Counted from the first letter of the stretch, positions 1-8,424 are shown. The stretch is DNA of 64,000 nucleotides from Alphaproteobacteria bacterium (GCA_030433005.1 JAUILQ010000026.1:1-64000), one strand, 5' to 3'. Notes: generated by a model not told the origin, from the sequence alone. Translations and numbers: made by a program.

Positions 1-2
1 TC

Positions 3-683
3 GCGCCGGCGCTGCGCGCCGCCGGCCACGGCAGCCTGGCCTGGGACTACCGCGGCCAGGCGAACAGCCACACCGCGCCCGAGACCGAGCTGACCCCAGA
101 CCTCATCGTCGGCGACCTGGAGCAGCTGGTCGCCGAGGTCGCGCCGCGCCGCCCGGTGCTGGTCGGGCTGTCGATCGGCGGGCTGTTCGCCGCCCAGGCC
201 GTGCTCGCCGGCCTGGAGGCCGAGGGCCTGGTGCTGATGAACACGCTGCGCAAGCCCGGGCTGCGCCTCGACTGGATCAACGAGGCGACCTTCCGGGCGA
301 TCGCCAACGGCGGCCCGGCCCTGCTGCAGGACCTGCTGCTGCCGATGCTGGTCGGCCCCGAGACGCTAGGCCGCCTGCGCCCCGGCCGGCTCGGCGACGA
401 GCCGTACCGGCCGCTGCCGCCGGACAGCGGCGTCTACCGCCTGATGCGCCATGCCCGGCGCGCCGACTGGGACATCGCCTACGAGCAGCTCCGCCTGCCG
501 GTCCTGGTGATGACCGGGCGCGAGGACCGGGTGTTCCGCGTCGAGTCCGACGTCGCCGAGCTGACCGACCGGCTGCCCGACGTGCGCAAGCTGGAGCTCG
601 ACGGCGTCGGCCACCTGATCCCCGCCGAGGCGCCGGACCGGACCATCGAGGCGCTGCTCGGCTTCGCCGACGAGATCGCCTGA
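3..683 (+). CDS. Alpha/beta hydrolase (5'-truncated by window edge)
   Basis: The gene enters from upstream; the first full codon in frame is at base 3, so the N-terminus is missing. The visible part has the three catalytic positions of an alpha/beta hydrolase in the right order: a nucleophile elbow G-L-S-I-G-G near base 165, an Asp in the strand GREDRVF near base 520, and a His in GVGHLIP near base 605. The C-terminal helix follows. The substrate cannot be told from sequence; esterases, lactonases and small C-C hydrolases share this layout. Its TGA overlaps the ATG of the DMT permease by one base, so the two are translationally coupled. The family call is secure, the substrate unknown. Confidence 0.85.
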   Translation, partial: APALRAAGHGSLAWDYRGQANSHTAPETELTPDLIVGDLEQLVAEVAPRRPVLVGLSIGGLFAAQAVLAGLEAEGLVLMNTLRKPGLRLDWINEATFRAIANGGPALLQDLLLPMLVGPETLGRLRPGRLGDEPYRPLPPDSGVYRLMRHARRADWDIAYEQLRLPVLVMTGREDRVFRVESDVAELTDRLPDVRKLELDGVGHLIPAEAPDRTIEALLGFADEIA

Positions 684-1669
684 TGGCGGCGCCCTCGCTG
701 CTGGCGCGCCACCCCGGCCTCGCCTACCTGGCGGTCTTCGTCGGCGTCTGCGGCCATGCCTCCAGCGAGTTCTTCGCCGTCGCCTCGGGCATCGCCGGGC
801 CGGAAGTCTCGGTCTGGCGCTACCTGCTCGGCGGCGCCGGCCTGCTGGTCATGTCGCAGCTCTTTCCCGGCAGCCGCGACCTGCTGACGCCGCTGCGCGA
901 GCGCGGCCCGGCGCTGCTCGGCCTCGGCCTCGGCGGCGTCTCTGTGGCCTACCTCTTCTTCCACTGGGCGCTCGACTTCGCGACCGTGGTCCAGGTCGGC
1001 ACGCTGGTCACCACCATGCCGATCTTCGTCGCGCTGATTAACGCCTGGGTGAACCGCCAGCCGATCGGTGCGCCGAAGCTGCTGAGCGGCCTGCTCGCGG
1101 TGTTCGGCATCGCGCTGCTGCTGACCGACGGCTACCTCGCCGAGCTCGCCGGCTCGGGCCGCCAGCTGGTCGGCCTGGGCATGACCCTGGTCTGCGCCTT
1201 CTTCGGCTCGGCCTACGCCGTGCTCGCCAGGCCGATCATCGGGCGCTACGGGGCGATCCGCGTCACGACCATCACCATGACCATCGGCGGCATCGGGCTG
1301 TGGCTGATCGTCGGCTTCGCCTGGGGCCGCTGGGTCGACCCGAGCGGGCTCTTCGCGCTCGAGGCCAATCCGGCCGACCGCTACGCGATCATGGAGCCGG
1401 CGATCGCCCTGCTGGTGCTCGGGCTGTTCAACACGACGATCACCCAGATCCTGTTCTTCGGCGGCCTCGCCGCGGTGCCGGACATCACGCGCGGCAGCTA
1501 CCTCTTCTTCCTCAAGCCGGTGATCGCCGCGCTGCTGGCGGTGCCGATCCTCGGCCAGCCGATCACCTGGATCCAGGTCGCCGCGATCGCCGTGGTCTGC
1601 GGCTCGGTGCTCGCCGAGGCGCTCTGGGCGCGCCGCCTGCGCCGCCGCGAGCTGGCCGGCCAGCCCTAG
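683..1669 (+). CDS. DMT-superfamily EamA permease
   Basis: This 328-aa protein is made almost wholly of hydrophobic helices, consistent with ten membrane segments from two tandem EamA repeats, the usual form of drug/metabolite exporters. The C-terminus is an Arg-rich cytoplasmic tail. The ATG sits inside the stop of the preceding hydrolase gene (TGATG), which fixes the start and suggests one operon. EamA carriers move amino acids, nucleotides or metabolites, and no motif here narrows that. The hydrolase might act on the same compound, but that is inference. A second EamA protein lies at 27725-28618; the two are not obvious duplicates. Confidence 0.88.
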   Translation: MAAPSLLARHPGLAYLAVFVGVCGHASSEFFAVASGIAGPEVSVWRYLLGGAGLLVMSQLFPGSRDLLTPLRERGPALLGLGLGGVSVAYLFFHWALDFATVVQVGTLVTTMPIFVALINAWVNRQPIGAPKLLSGLLAVFGIALLLTDGYLAELAGSGRQLVGLGMTLVCAFFGSAYAVLARPIIGRYGAIRVTTITMTIGGIGLWLIVGFAWGRWVDPSGLFALEANPADRYAIMEPAIALLVLGLFNTTITQILFFGGLAAVPDITRGSYLFFLKPVIAALLAVPILGQPITWIQVAAIAVVCGSVLAEALWARRLRRRELAGQP

Positions 1670-1682
1670 GGAGCTTGGCGAG

Positions 1683-2255
1683 TCACGCGGCCAGCCAGCG
1701 GCGCATCGCCGGGAAGGGCGCGGCCTCGGCCGGATCGCCGAACGGCGGCGGCGCGGCGCAGTAGCCGAAGCGGGCCAGCCACTGGATGCCGATGAACAGT
1801 CCCTGGTCGAGCTGCCCGACCAGCTGCTCGGGCCGCTGCCCGGGCGGCATGCGGTAGGTGCCGGGCCAGAACAGGCAGTCGAGCGGCGTGCCGATCCGCC
1901 GCGCCGCGGCGTAGGACCAGGCGATGGCCATGACCTCGGTATGCGCCAGCTGCTCTCGCTCGGCCGGGGCCGGCGCCGCCGCCTCGGCCGGTGCCGTCGC
2001 GAGCAGCTCGGCGACCGCCCCGTCGACGTCGTCGTCGAGCGATGCCCGGTAGCGCGCGGGCACCACCGCCAGGTGTCCCGCCTCGTGCAGCAGGTCGCCA
2101 GGCGAGCCGAGGGTCGCCTCGTCGTAGATCAGGCCGCCGCCGCGCAGCGCGATGCCGGGCAGGAAGCTGTCGTCGGGCACGGCGCCCGGCTCGCAGGCGA
2201 GACCGAGCCCCTGCAGAAAGGCCCGGATCGGCGCCAGCTCGCCCGGGTACTGCAC
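1683..2255 (-). CDS. Conserved hypothetical protein with HEAGH metal-site motif
   Basis: This 190-aa soluble protein carries H-E-A-G-H at residues 57-61, the zinc-binding HExxH signature of gluzincin and related metalloproteins. No other family feature is recognised. The motif sits after a short N-terminal region (GLIYDEATLGSPGDLLHEAGH region), followed by an Ala/Glu-rich linker and a C-terminal part rich in Trp, Pro and Tyr. It starts 13 bases after the end of the nitrilase gene, so it is probably the last gene of the grxC-nitrilase operon. A third metal ligand, expected as Glu or His further on, cannot be assigned by eye. It may be a small metallopeptidase or a non-catalytic relative. Confidence 0.75.
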   Translation of the reverse strand: MQYPGELAPIRAFLQGLGLACEPGAVPDDSFLPGIALRGGGLIYDEATLGSPGDLLHEAGHLAVVPARYRASLDDDVDGAVAELLATAPAEAAAPAPAEREQLAHTEVMAIAWSYAAARRIGTPLDCLFWPGTYRMPPGQRPEQLVGQLDQGLFIGIQWLARFGYCAAPPPFGDPAEAAPFPAMRRWLAA

Positions 2256-2268
2256 CGGCCGGGACGCG

Positions 2269-3171
2269 CTACTCGCCGGCCTGGCGCAAGGCCTCGCCCG
2301 CCGGCGCGAAGGGACGGTCGTGCTGCAGCGAGGGCACCATGCGACGCGCCTCCGCGACCTTGGCGAGGTCGATCTCGGCGATGACCACGCCCGGCGCCTC
2401 GCCGCCGTCGGCCAGCACCTCGCCCCAGGGCGCGACGACCAGCGAGTGCCCGTAGGTCCGGCGGTCGCCGGCGTGGGTGCCGCACTGCGCCGGCGCGAAC
2501 ACGAAGCAGCCGGTCTCGATCGCCCGGGCGCGCAGCAGCACGTGCCAATGCGCCCGGCCGGTGAACTCGGTGAAGGCCGCGGGCACCGACAGGAAGGCGG
2601 CGCCGGCCTGGGCGAGGCTGCGGTAGAGCGCGGCGAAGCGCAGGTCGTAGCAGACGCTCATGCCGAGCTTGCCCCACGGCAGCTCGGCCAGAACCGCCTC
2701 GCGGCCGGGCCGGAAGGTCTTCGACTCGCGGTAGGTCTGGCCGTCGGGGATCTCGACGTCGAACATGTGGATCTTGTCGTAGCGCGCCGCGACCGCGCCG
2801 CTCGGGTCGAACAGCACCGAGCGGTTGGCGCAGGTCTCCGGGCCGAGCCTGACGGTCGAGGAGCCGATCAGCAGCCAGCGGCCGAGCTCGGCGGCCAGCT
2901 CCGCAAAGGCGAGCAGCGCCGGGTGGCTCTCCTCCGGGGCCGCGTTGGCCAGGCTCTCCGAGCGCCGCAGCGACATGAAGGGCGTGTTCTCCGGAGTCAG
3001 GATCAGCTCCGCGCCCTCGGCCGACGCGGCGCGGATCGCCGCGCTCGCGGTGCGGATGTTGTCCTGCAGGTCGTCGCTGCTGGTCAGCTGCACGCAGCCG
3101 ACGGTGAAGCGCTGCGCACCGCCGGGGCCTGCGCCGCCCGGGCCTGCGCTGCCGGTGCCGGTCCCGCTCAT
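2269..3171 (-). CDS. Carbon-nitrogen hydrolase (nitrilase superfamily, Nit1/Nit2-like amidase)
   Basis: This 300-aa cytoplasmic enzyme has the full nitrilase triad: Glu61 in LTPEN, Lys133 in RYDKIHMFD and Cys174 in MSVCYDLRF. The fold is an alpha-beta-beta-alpha sandwich that cleaves non-peptide C-N bonds through a Cys acyl-enzyme. The closest branch by motif is Nit1/Nit2, known as deaminated-glutathione amidase or omega-amidase. The ATG overlaps the stop of grxC by four bases (ATGA), so it is co-translated with a glutathione-dependent redoxin, which fits a role in repairing deaminated glutathione. The first 20 residues are a Gly/Ala/Pro-rich tail, so the true start could be slightly later. 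Substrate assignment is inference. Confidence 0.88.
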   Translation of the reverse strand: MSGTGTGSAGPGGAGPGGAQRFTVGCVQLTSSDDLQDNIRTASAAIRAASAEGAELILTPENTPFMSLRRSESLANAAPEESHPALLAFAELAAELGRWLLIGSSTVRLGPETCANRSVLFDPSGAVAARYDKIHMFDVEIPDGQTYRESKTFRPGREAVLAELPWGKLGMSVCYDLRFAALYRSLAQAGAAFLSVPAAFTEFTGRAHWHVLLRARAIETGCFVFAPAQCGTHAGDRRTYGHSLVVAPWGEVLADGGEAPGVVIAEIDLAKVAEARRMVPSLQHDRPFAPAGEALRQAGE

Positions 3172-3437
3172 CCGGCGTTCGCCCCGGCCAGGCGGCCGTC
3201 CAGCTCGCCGCGGGCGTCGAGCGCGTGGATGCCGTCGCAGTCGCCGAGATAGTCGCCGTCGACGAAGATCTGCGGCACCGAGGTGCGGCCGCCGGCGCGC
3301 TCGACCATCTCGGCCTTGCGGCTCGGGTTCATCATGACGTCGATCTCCTCGAAGGCGACGCCCTTGTCCTTCAGCAGCTTCTTGGCGCGGTAGCAGAAGG
3401 GACAGAAGGCGGAGGAATAGACTTCGACCTTGGGCAT
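3168..3437 (-). CDS. grxC: Glutaredoxin 3
   Basis: This 89-aa thioredoxin-fold protein has the dithiol active site CPFC at residues 12-15, the cis-Pro segment TSVPQIF and the GG/GDCDG glutathione-binding end of the GrxC family. It reduces disulfides and glutathione mixed disulfides in the cytoplasm. The ATG at 3437 gives the normal glutaredoxin length. The open frame runs further upstream but makes low-complexity protein, so the longer version was rejected. It is followed by the nitrilase with a 4-base overlap and preceded by comF at a distance of 131 bases. The comF-grxC-nitrilase order is common in alphaproteobacteria. Confidence 0.93.
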   Translation of the reverse strand: MPKVEVYSSAFCPFCYRAKKLLKDKGVAFEEIDVMMNPSRKAEMVERAGGRTSVPQIFVDGDYLGDCDGIHALDARGELDGRLAGANAG

Positions 3438-3568
3438 CGGACGGCGGCTCCCCTGATCCGGTGGCGCGTACGGCTCCGGCCGTTCGGTGTTGGCCGAGCA
3501 GCCAGAGTGATCCTGACCGGGGATATAGGCAAGACGCGGCCGGAATTCAGGGGCCGCAGCGGTTTCGC

Positions 3569-4393
3569 TCACGGCCGGGCGCGCACGACGCGCGCCAGCA
3601 CCACGGCGTCGACCGAGGCCGCGCCGGCCCGCTTCAGGGTGCGTGCGCAGGCCGACAGCGTGGCGCCGGTGGTCAGCACGTCGTCGACCAGAAGCACCCG
3701 GCGGCCCTTGAGCTCGGGACGCGCCGCCGGCGGCACGGCGAAGGCGCCGGCCACGTTGAGCCTGCGCCGGCGCCGGCTGAGCCGCCCCTGCGAGGGCGTC
3801 GCCCGCCGACGCTGCAGGACCAGCGGCCGGTGCGGCTTGCCGCCGAGCCGGGCGAGGCGCGCGGCGAGCAGGGCCGCCTGGTTGTAGCGCCGCCGCAGCA
3901 GCCGCCGGCGGTGCAGCGGTACCGGCACCACGAGATCGCACTCGCGCAGCAGCTCGCCGGCGGCCTGGCGCATCCAGAGGGCGAAGGCCGGCGCCGCGTC
4001 GGTGCGATCGGCGTGCTTGAAGCGCAGCACCAGCGGCTTCGAGGCGGCGTCGTAGGCGAGCGCCGCGCGCGCCCGGTCGAAGGCCGGCGGCGAGCGCCGG
4101 CAGGCGGCGCAGAGCGCCTCGCCCAGCAGGTCGCCGCCCTGGCCCGCGACCGGCTCGACCTCGAAGGGATAGCCGCACTGCCGGCACAGCGGCGCCGAGA
4201 GGAAGCGCAGGCTCGACCAGCAGCCGGCGCAGAGCCGTCCCGGCTCGTCGACGCCGCCGCCGCAGGCCAGGCAGCGCGGCGGCAGCAGGGCGTCGAGGAC
4301 GCGCCGGGCGAGCCGGCGCACGACCGCCGAGCCGGCGACGACGACAGGATGGCGCGGCGCCGCAGACCGGGCGGGGCGGCCGAGCGACGTCAT
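3569..4393 (-). CDS. comF: ComF-family phosphoribosyltransferase-like protein
   Basis: This protein of about 274 aa has an N-terminal zinc ribbon formed by four pairs of Cys (CLACGG, CAGC, CRQCG, CAAC). It ends in a phosphoribosyltransferase domain with the PRPP loop VLLVDDVLTTGAT. ComF proteins are linked to DNA uptake and to helicase function during replication restart; the enzymatic reaction is unsettled. An in-frame GTG at 4399 precedes the ATG at 4393 used here. The start overlaps a possible TTG start of the divergent methyltransferase gene, so the two share a very short control region. The family call is secure; the role in this organism is not shown. Confidence 0.9.
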   Translation of the reverse strand: MTSLGRPARSAAPRHPVVVAGSAVVRRLARRVLDALLPPRCLACGGGVDEPGRLCAGCWSSLRFLSAPLCRQCGYPFEVEPVAGQGGDLLGEALCAACRRSPPAFDRARAALAYDAASKPLVLRFKHADRTDAAPAFALWMRQAAGELLRECDLVVPVPLHRRRLLRRRYNQAALLAARLARLGGKPHRPLVLQRRRATPSQGRLSRRRRRLNVAGAFAVPPAARPELKGRRVLLVDDVLTTGATLSACARTLKRAGAASVDAVVLARVVRARP

Positions 4394-4416
4394 TGCCACG
4401 CCCGCCGCGGACTGCC

Positions 4417-5412
4417 ATGTCTCCGGCCATGTCCGATCCGCAGCTGCCCTTCGACCGCACGCTGGTCCGCCGCCACCGCGAGCGCGCCGCCGCCGCCTGG
4501 CCGGACCACGACTTCCTGGTCCGCGAGGTCGCCGGGCGCCTGGGCGAGCGGCTCGACGAGATCCGGCGGCGCTTCCCGGTCGCCCTCGACCTCGGCTGCC
4601 ACGGCGGCGAGCTGGCCGAGGCCCTGGGGGGGCGCAACGGCATCGAGCGGATCGTCGCCTGCGACCTCTCCGAGGCGATGGCCCGACGGGTCCCCGGCGA
4701 CACGAGCGCCCTGGTCGCCGACGAGGAGCTGCTGCCCTTCGCCGAGGGCTCGCTCGACCTGGTCGCCAGCGCGCTCAGCCTGCACTGGGTCAACGACCTG
4801 CCCGGCGCCCTGCTGCAGGTCCGCCGGGCGCTCAGGCCCGACGGCCTGTTCCTGGCGGCCATGCTCGGCGGCGAGACCCTGGCCGGGCTGCGCGCCGCGC
4901 TGGTCCAGGCCGACGGCGAGACCAGCGGCGGCGCCGGCCCGCGCGTCTCGCCCTTCGCCGACCTGCGCGACGCCGGCGGCCTGCTGCAGCGCGCCGGCTT
5001 CGCCCTGCCGGTCGTCGACAGCGACCTGATCGAGGTGACCTACCCGCACGCCCTGGCGCTGATGCAGGAGCTGCGCGGCATGGGCGAGAGCAGCGCGCTC
5101 GCCGCCGGCCGCAAGGCCTTCAGCCGGCGCGACAGCCTGCTGCGCGCCGCCGAGATCTACGCCGAGCGCTTCGCCGGCCCCGACGGCCGGGTGGCCGCCA
5201 CCTTTCAGGTGATCTACCTGACCGGCTGGGCGCCGCACGCCTCGCAGCAGAAGCCGCTCAGGCCGGGCAGCGCCGCGGCGCGCCTGGCCGAGGCGCTGGA
5301 CAGCGTCGAGCGGCCGGCGGGCGACAAGGCCGCCCCGGCGGAGACGACGCGGAACGCGCGTGGCACTGCCCATGGCGGTCGCTCCCCCGGCGGCTCGGAC
5401 CAGGACCGCTAG
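4417..5412 (+). CDS. Class I SAM-dependent methyltransferase (BioC/NDUFAF5-like)
   Basis: This protein of about 331 aa has the Rossmann SAM site LDLGCHGGEL and the post-motif region LSLHWVNDLPGAL, which is typical of BioC-like methyltransferases and of the mitochondrial complex I assembly factor NDUFAF5. In alphaproteobacteria this gene regularly lies divergent from comF, as here. NDUFAF5 hydroxylates an Arg of a complex I subunit, whereas BioC methylates malonyl-thioesters; the sequence alone does not decide between them. Candidate starts are the ATG at 4417 (used here), the ATG at 4429 and a TTG at 4393. No clear Shine-Dalgarno selects among them. The last 50 residues are Arg/Gly-rich and probably disordered. 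Confidence 0.83.
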   Translation: MSPAMSDPQLPFDRTLVRRHRERAAAAWPDHDFLVREVAGRLGERLDEIRRRFPVALDLGCHGGELAEALGGRNGIERIVACDLSEAMARRVPGDTSALVADEELLPFAEGSLDLVASALSLHWVNDLPGALLQVRRALRPDGLFLAAMLGGETLAGLRAALVQADGETSGGAGPRVSPFADLRDAGGLLQRAGFALPVVDSDLIEVTYPHALALMQELRGMGESSALAAGRKAFSRRDSLLRAAEIYAERFAGPDGRVAATFQVIYLTGWAPHASQQKPLRPGSAAARLAEALDSVERPAGDKAAPAETTRNARGTAHGGRSPGGSDQDR

Positions 5413-5460
5413 TCTTCCCGCGGTCCGCGGCCCTGGCAAGAGGGCCGCGGCCGATGGCGC

Positions 5461-5913
5461 CTAGAGCAGGTCGCGCAGCTGGGCGACCAGGGGCACATCG
5501 GCGGGCGGCAGGGGATAGTCGGCGAGCCGCGCCGGCCGCACCCAGGCCAGCTGCTGGCCCTCCAGCGGACGCGGGTCGCCCTGCCAGACGCGGCAGGCGA
5601 ACAGCGGCATCAGCAGGTGGAAGTCGTCGTAGCCGTGCGAGGCGAAGGCGATCGGGGCCAGGCAGGACTGCCGCGTGTCGAGCCCCAGCTCCTCCTGCAG
5701 CTCGCGCACAAGCGCCGCCTCCGGCGTCTCGCCGGCCTGCACCTTGCCGCCGGGAAACTCCCAGAGCCCGGCCATGGCCTTGCCTTCCGGACGCTGCGCC
5801 AGCAGCACCCGGCCGTCGGCATCGATCAGCGCAACCGCGGCGACCAGCACGACCGGCTTGCCGCCCGGCTCCGGATCGCGCGCCGCGGCCTCCCAGCAGC
5901 CGGAGTCGGTCAT
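5461..5913 (-). CDS. mutT: MutT-family Nudix hydrolase (8-oxo-dGTP diphosphatase)
   Basis: This 150-aa protein has a complete Nudix box, GX5EX7REXXEEXG, beginning at WEFPGGKVQAGE and ending at QEELGL. The length and the C-terminal tail match MutT. It hydrolyses oxidised dGTP so that it is not incorporated into DNA. The open frame continues upstream to 5970, but that extension would be encoded by the left arm of a 32-bp inverted repeat, so ATG 5913 was preferred. It is the third gene of the minus-strand ppiC-argJ-mutT series, with the large hairpin lying between argJ and mutT. Confidence 0.88.
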   Translation of the reverse strand: MTDSGCWEAAARDPEPGGKPVVLVAAVALIDADGRVLLAQRPEGKAMAGLWEFPGGKVQAGETPEAALVRELQEELGLDTRQSCLAPIAFASHGYDDFHLLMPLFACRVWQGDPRPLEGQQLAWVRPARLADYPLPPADVPLVAQLRDLL

Positions 5914-5937
5914 GGGTGTGCTCGCTCCGCTCGCACC

Positions 5938-6016
5938 GGCTCCGGCCCACACCCCCACCCGGCCACCCACGACAGTATCCTGAATGGGTGGCCGGGTGGG
6001 GGTGTGGGCCGGAGCC
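5938..6016. repeat. Perfect 32-bp inverted repeat between argJ and mutT
   Basis: Bases 5938-5969 and 5985-6016 are exact reverse complements over 32 bases, separated by 15 bases. The arms contain the G-run core GGTGGCCGGGTGGGGG. As RNA this would form one of the most stable hairpins possible in the window. It starts 15 bases past the argJ stop codon and ends 24 bases before the mutT start. It could act as a REP-like mRNA stabiliser, as an attenuator separating argJ from mutT, or as a mobile miniature repeat. There is no U-tract on either strand, so it is not a classical terminator. Confidence 0.9.
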
Positions 6017-6031
6017 GCAGCTTCACCGGTC

Positions 6032-7264
6032 TCAGCTCCGGTAGGAGCCGTTGATGTCGATGTAGCCGTGGGTCAGGTCGCAGGTCCAGACGCGCGCGGC
6101 GCCACGGCCGATGCCGACGTCGACCTCGATCAGGATCTCCTGGCCCTTCATGTGCGCGGCCACCGGCGTCTCGTCGTAGCCCTCGACGCGCTGGCCGTCC
6201 TCGGCCACGGCGACGCCGCCGATGGCGATGCGCAGGCGGTCGCGGTCGGCGCGCTCGCCGGCCTTGCCGACCGCCATGACGATGCGGCCCCAGTTGGCGT
6301 CCTCGCCGGCGATCGCGGTCTTGACCAGCGGCGAGTTGGCGATCGACAGCGCGATGCGCTTGGCCGCCCGGCCGCTGGCCGCGCCGGTCACCGCGATCTC
6401 GACCAGCTTGGTGGCGCCCTCGCCGTCGCGCACGGTCTGCAGGGCGAGGTCGATGAGCAGCTCCTCGAGCGCGCGGCGGAAGTCGCGCAGCAGCGACGAG
6501 CCCGGCCCCTCGACCCGCGGATGCTCGGCCCGGCCGGTGGCGAACAGCAGGAGGCTGTCGCTGGTCGAGGTGTCGCCGTCGACGGTGATCGCGTTGAAGG
6601 AGCGGTCGGCGCCGCGCTTCAGCAGGGTCTGCAGGACCTCGGCCGGCAGCGCCGCGTCGGTCGCCACGAAGGACAGCATGGTCGCCATGTCGGGGGCGAT
6701 CATGCCCGAGCCCTTGGCGACGCCGACCAGCGTCACCTCGGTGTCGCCGATCCGCGCCGTGCGCACCGCGCCCTTCGGGAAGGTGTCGGTGGTCATGATC
6801 GCGCGCGCGGCGCGGTCCCAGCCTCCGGCGCCGAGATCCCGCTCCAGGCCCGCCAGGTGCTCGGCGATGCGCTGGTCGGGCAGCGGCTCGCCGATCACCC
6901 CGGTCGAGGCGACGTAGAGCTGCTCGCGCTCGCAGCCGAGCGTCGCGCCGAGCGCGCCGAGCAGGCGGTCGACCGAGGCCATGCCGCGCGCGCCGGTGAA
7001 GGCGTTGGCGTTGCCGGCGTTGACCAGCAGGCCGCGGGCCGCCGCGCCGCTCGCCAGGGCCTGGCGGCACCACAGCACCGGGGCGCTGGCGGTCAGCGAG
7101 CGGGTCAGCACCCCGGCCGCCGTCGTGCCCGGCGCGAAGCGCATCAGCAGCAGGTCGTCCCGGCCCTTGTAGCGGATGCCGGTGGCGGTCGTGGCGATCT
7201 CGACGCCCGCGACCGCCGGCAGCGCCGGGAAGCTGGCCGGGGCCAGCGGCGAGGGCTTGCCCAT
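6032..7264 (-). CDS. argJ: Bifunctional glutamate N-acetyltransferase / amino-acid acetyltransferase ArgJ
   Basis: This 410-aa ArgJ has the self-cleavage site in APDMATMLSF. The Thr of ATML becomes the N-terminal nucleophile of the beta chain after autoproteolysis. The enzyme recycles the acetyl group from N-acetylornithine to glutamate in the cyclic arginine pathway, and some forms also use acetyl-CoA. The Shine-Dalgarno AAGGAG lies inside the last codons of the upstream ppiC gene, six bases away, so translation of the two is coupled. Its end is followed by the large inverted repeat. Length and motifs match the family throughout. Confidence 0.96.
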   Translation of the reverse strand: MGKPSPLAPASFPALPAVAGVEIATTATGIRYKGRDDLLLMRFAPGTTAAGVLTRSLTASAPVLWCRQALASGAAARGLLVNAGNANAFTGARGMASVDRLLGALGATLGCEREQLYVASTGVIGEPLPDQRIAEHLAGLERDLGAGGWDRAARAIMTTDTFPKGAVRTARIGDTEVTLVGVAKGSGMIAPDMATMLSFVATDAALPAEVLQTLLKRGADRSFNAITVDGDTSTSDSLLLFATGRAEHPRVEGPGSSLLRDFRRALEELLIDLALQTVRDGEGATKLVEIAVTGAASGRAAKRIALSIANSPLVKTAIAGEDANWGRIVMAVGKAGERADRDRLRIAIGGVAVAEDGQRVEGYDETPVAAHMKGQEILIEVDVGIGRGAARVWTCDLTHGYIDINGSYRS

Positions 7265-7270
7265 CGCGCC

Positions 7271-8185
7271 CTACTCCTTCGGCGCCTCGGTCGCGGGCGC
7301 TTCCATCGCCGGCGCCTCGCCCTGCGGGACGCTGGCGCCCGGCGCCGGCTGGTTGCCCGGCGCCTTGATGTCGATCGCCGCGTCCTCGCGCAGCGCCTGG
7401 ACCTGCTCGTCGATGACCTCGCGGGCGACCTTCTCGCGCAGCTCGGCCTCGATCTCCTCGAAGCTCGGCGCCGGCTTCTCGCGCCGGTCCTCGACCTTGA
7501 TGACGTGCCAGCCGAACTGGGTCTCGACCGGCACCTTGGTGTAGTCGCCGGGCCGCAGCTGGAAGGCCGCCTGCGAGAAGGGCGCGACCATCTGGTCCTT
7601 GGAGAACCAGCCGAGGTCGCCGCCCTGCGCGGCCGAGGGGCCGGTCGAGCGCTCGCTGGCCAGCTCCTCGAACGTGGCGCCGCCCTCGAGCTCGGCGATC
7701 ACGTCCATCGCCTCGTCCTCGCTCTCGAGCAGGATGTGGCGCGCCTTGACCTCCTCGCCGGCCGGGTTCTCGGTCAGGTAGTCCTGGTAGGCGGCCTGCA
7801 GCTGCTCCTCGGAGAGCGCCGCGTCGATCTTGTCCTCCAGGAAGACGCGGCGGATGGCGTCGGACTCGGCGTCGGCGACCAGCTGGCGGACCCGCTCGTC
7901 CTCGGCCAGGCCGGCGTCGCGGGCCGCCTGGGTCAGCAGCGTCAGGTCGACAAGCCGCTCGACCAGGGCCGGGAACAGCACGCCGATCTGCGCCTGCATC
8001 TGCGGCGGCAGGTCCTGGGCCGAGCGCAGCACGTCGGACTGGCGCAGCTCCGTGCCGTTGACCACCGCGACCACCGGGTCCGCGCCGGAGTCCTGGGCCA
8101 CGGCGACGGGCGCCGTGACGAGCGGGGCCGCGGCGAGCAGCGCCGCGGCGGTCAGGGTCGCCGTGAGGAGGCGGAAGCGGAGCAT
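7271..8185 (-). CDS. Periplasmic parvulin-type peptidyl-prolyl isomerase
   Basis: This 304-aa protein begins with a Sec signal peptide (MLRFRLL, then an Ala/Leu-rich core ending in AVAQD). It has a SurA-like helical region, then a rotamase domain with the conserved run VKARHILLESE...GDLGWFSKDQMV...FGWHVIKVE, and a Pro/Glu-rich tail. It should speed folding of exported and outer-membrane proteins. The open frame goes far upstream, but only this ATG gives a signal peptide. Placement next to argJ and divergent from secA is a frequent alphaproteobacterial arrangement. It resembles PpiC/PrsA; the exact subfamily was not decided. Confidence 0.92.
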   Translation of the reverse strand: MLRFRLLTATLTAAALLAAAPLVTAPVAVAQDSGADPVVAVVNGTELRQSDVLRSAQDLPPQMQAQIGVLFPALVERLVDLTLLTQAARDAGLAEDERVRQLVADAESDAIRRVFLEDKIDAALSEEQLQAAYQDYLTENPAGEEVKARHILLESEDEAMDVIAELEGGATFEELASERSTGPSAAQGGDLGWFSKDQMVAPFSQAAFQLRPGDYTKVPVETQFGWHVIKVEDRREKPAPSFEEIEAELREKVAREVIDEQVQALREDAAIDIKAPGNQPAPGASVPQGEAPAMEAPATEAPKE

Positions 8186-8323
8186 GGAAGATCCTTTCGA
8201 GCAGGCGGGCGCCGGTGCCGTGTCGGCTGCCGTACCGGCCCCCGCGCGGGGTCCTGGGGCGAGTCTGTCGTCGACGCAACCGACGGGTTCCGGCCCGGCC
8301 GCGCCCAGTTTCGCTTTGCCGGC

Positions 8324-8351
8324 ACTATGCAGATAAAGCGCCCGGGAACAA
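8324..8351 (-). promoter_or_regulatory. Candidate sigma-70-type promoter for ppiC-argJ-mutT
   Basis: On the minus strand a -35-like TTGTTC (8346-8351) is followed after 16 bases by CATAGT (8324-8329). That places a transcription start about 130 bases upstream of the ppiC ATG. It lies back-to-back with the secA promoter. The match is moderate and untested. Confidence 0.4.
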
Positions 8352-8395
8352 GGGCGGGGCGCGCCGTTTCGCGAGCGCCCGCCCGGCCCCTTTCG

Positions 8396-8424
8396 TTGAC
8401 AGGCCCCCCTCACGCCCATATCTG
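8396..8424 (+). promoter_or_regulatory. Candidate sigma-70-type promoter for secA
   Basis: A perfect -35 hexamer TTGACA (8396-8401) is followed after exactly 17 bases by TATCTG (8419-8424). The predicted start is near 8431, giving a leader of about 60 bases before the secA ATG at 8490. The spacing is ideal and the match is strong for a GC-rich genome. Confidence 0.6.
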
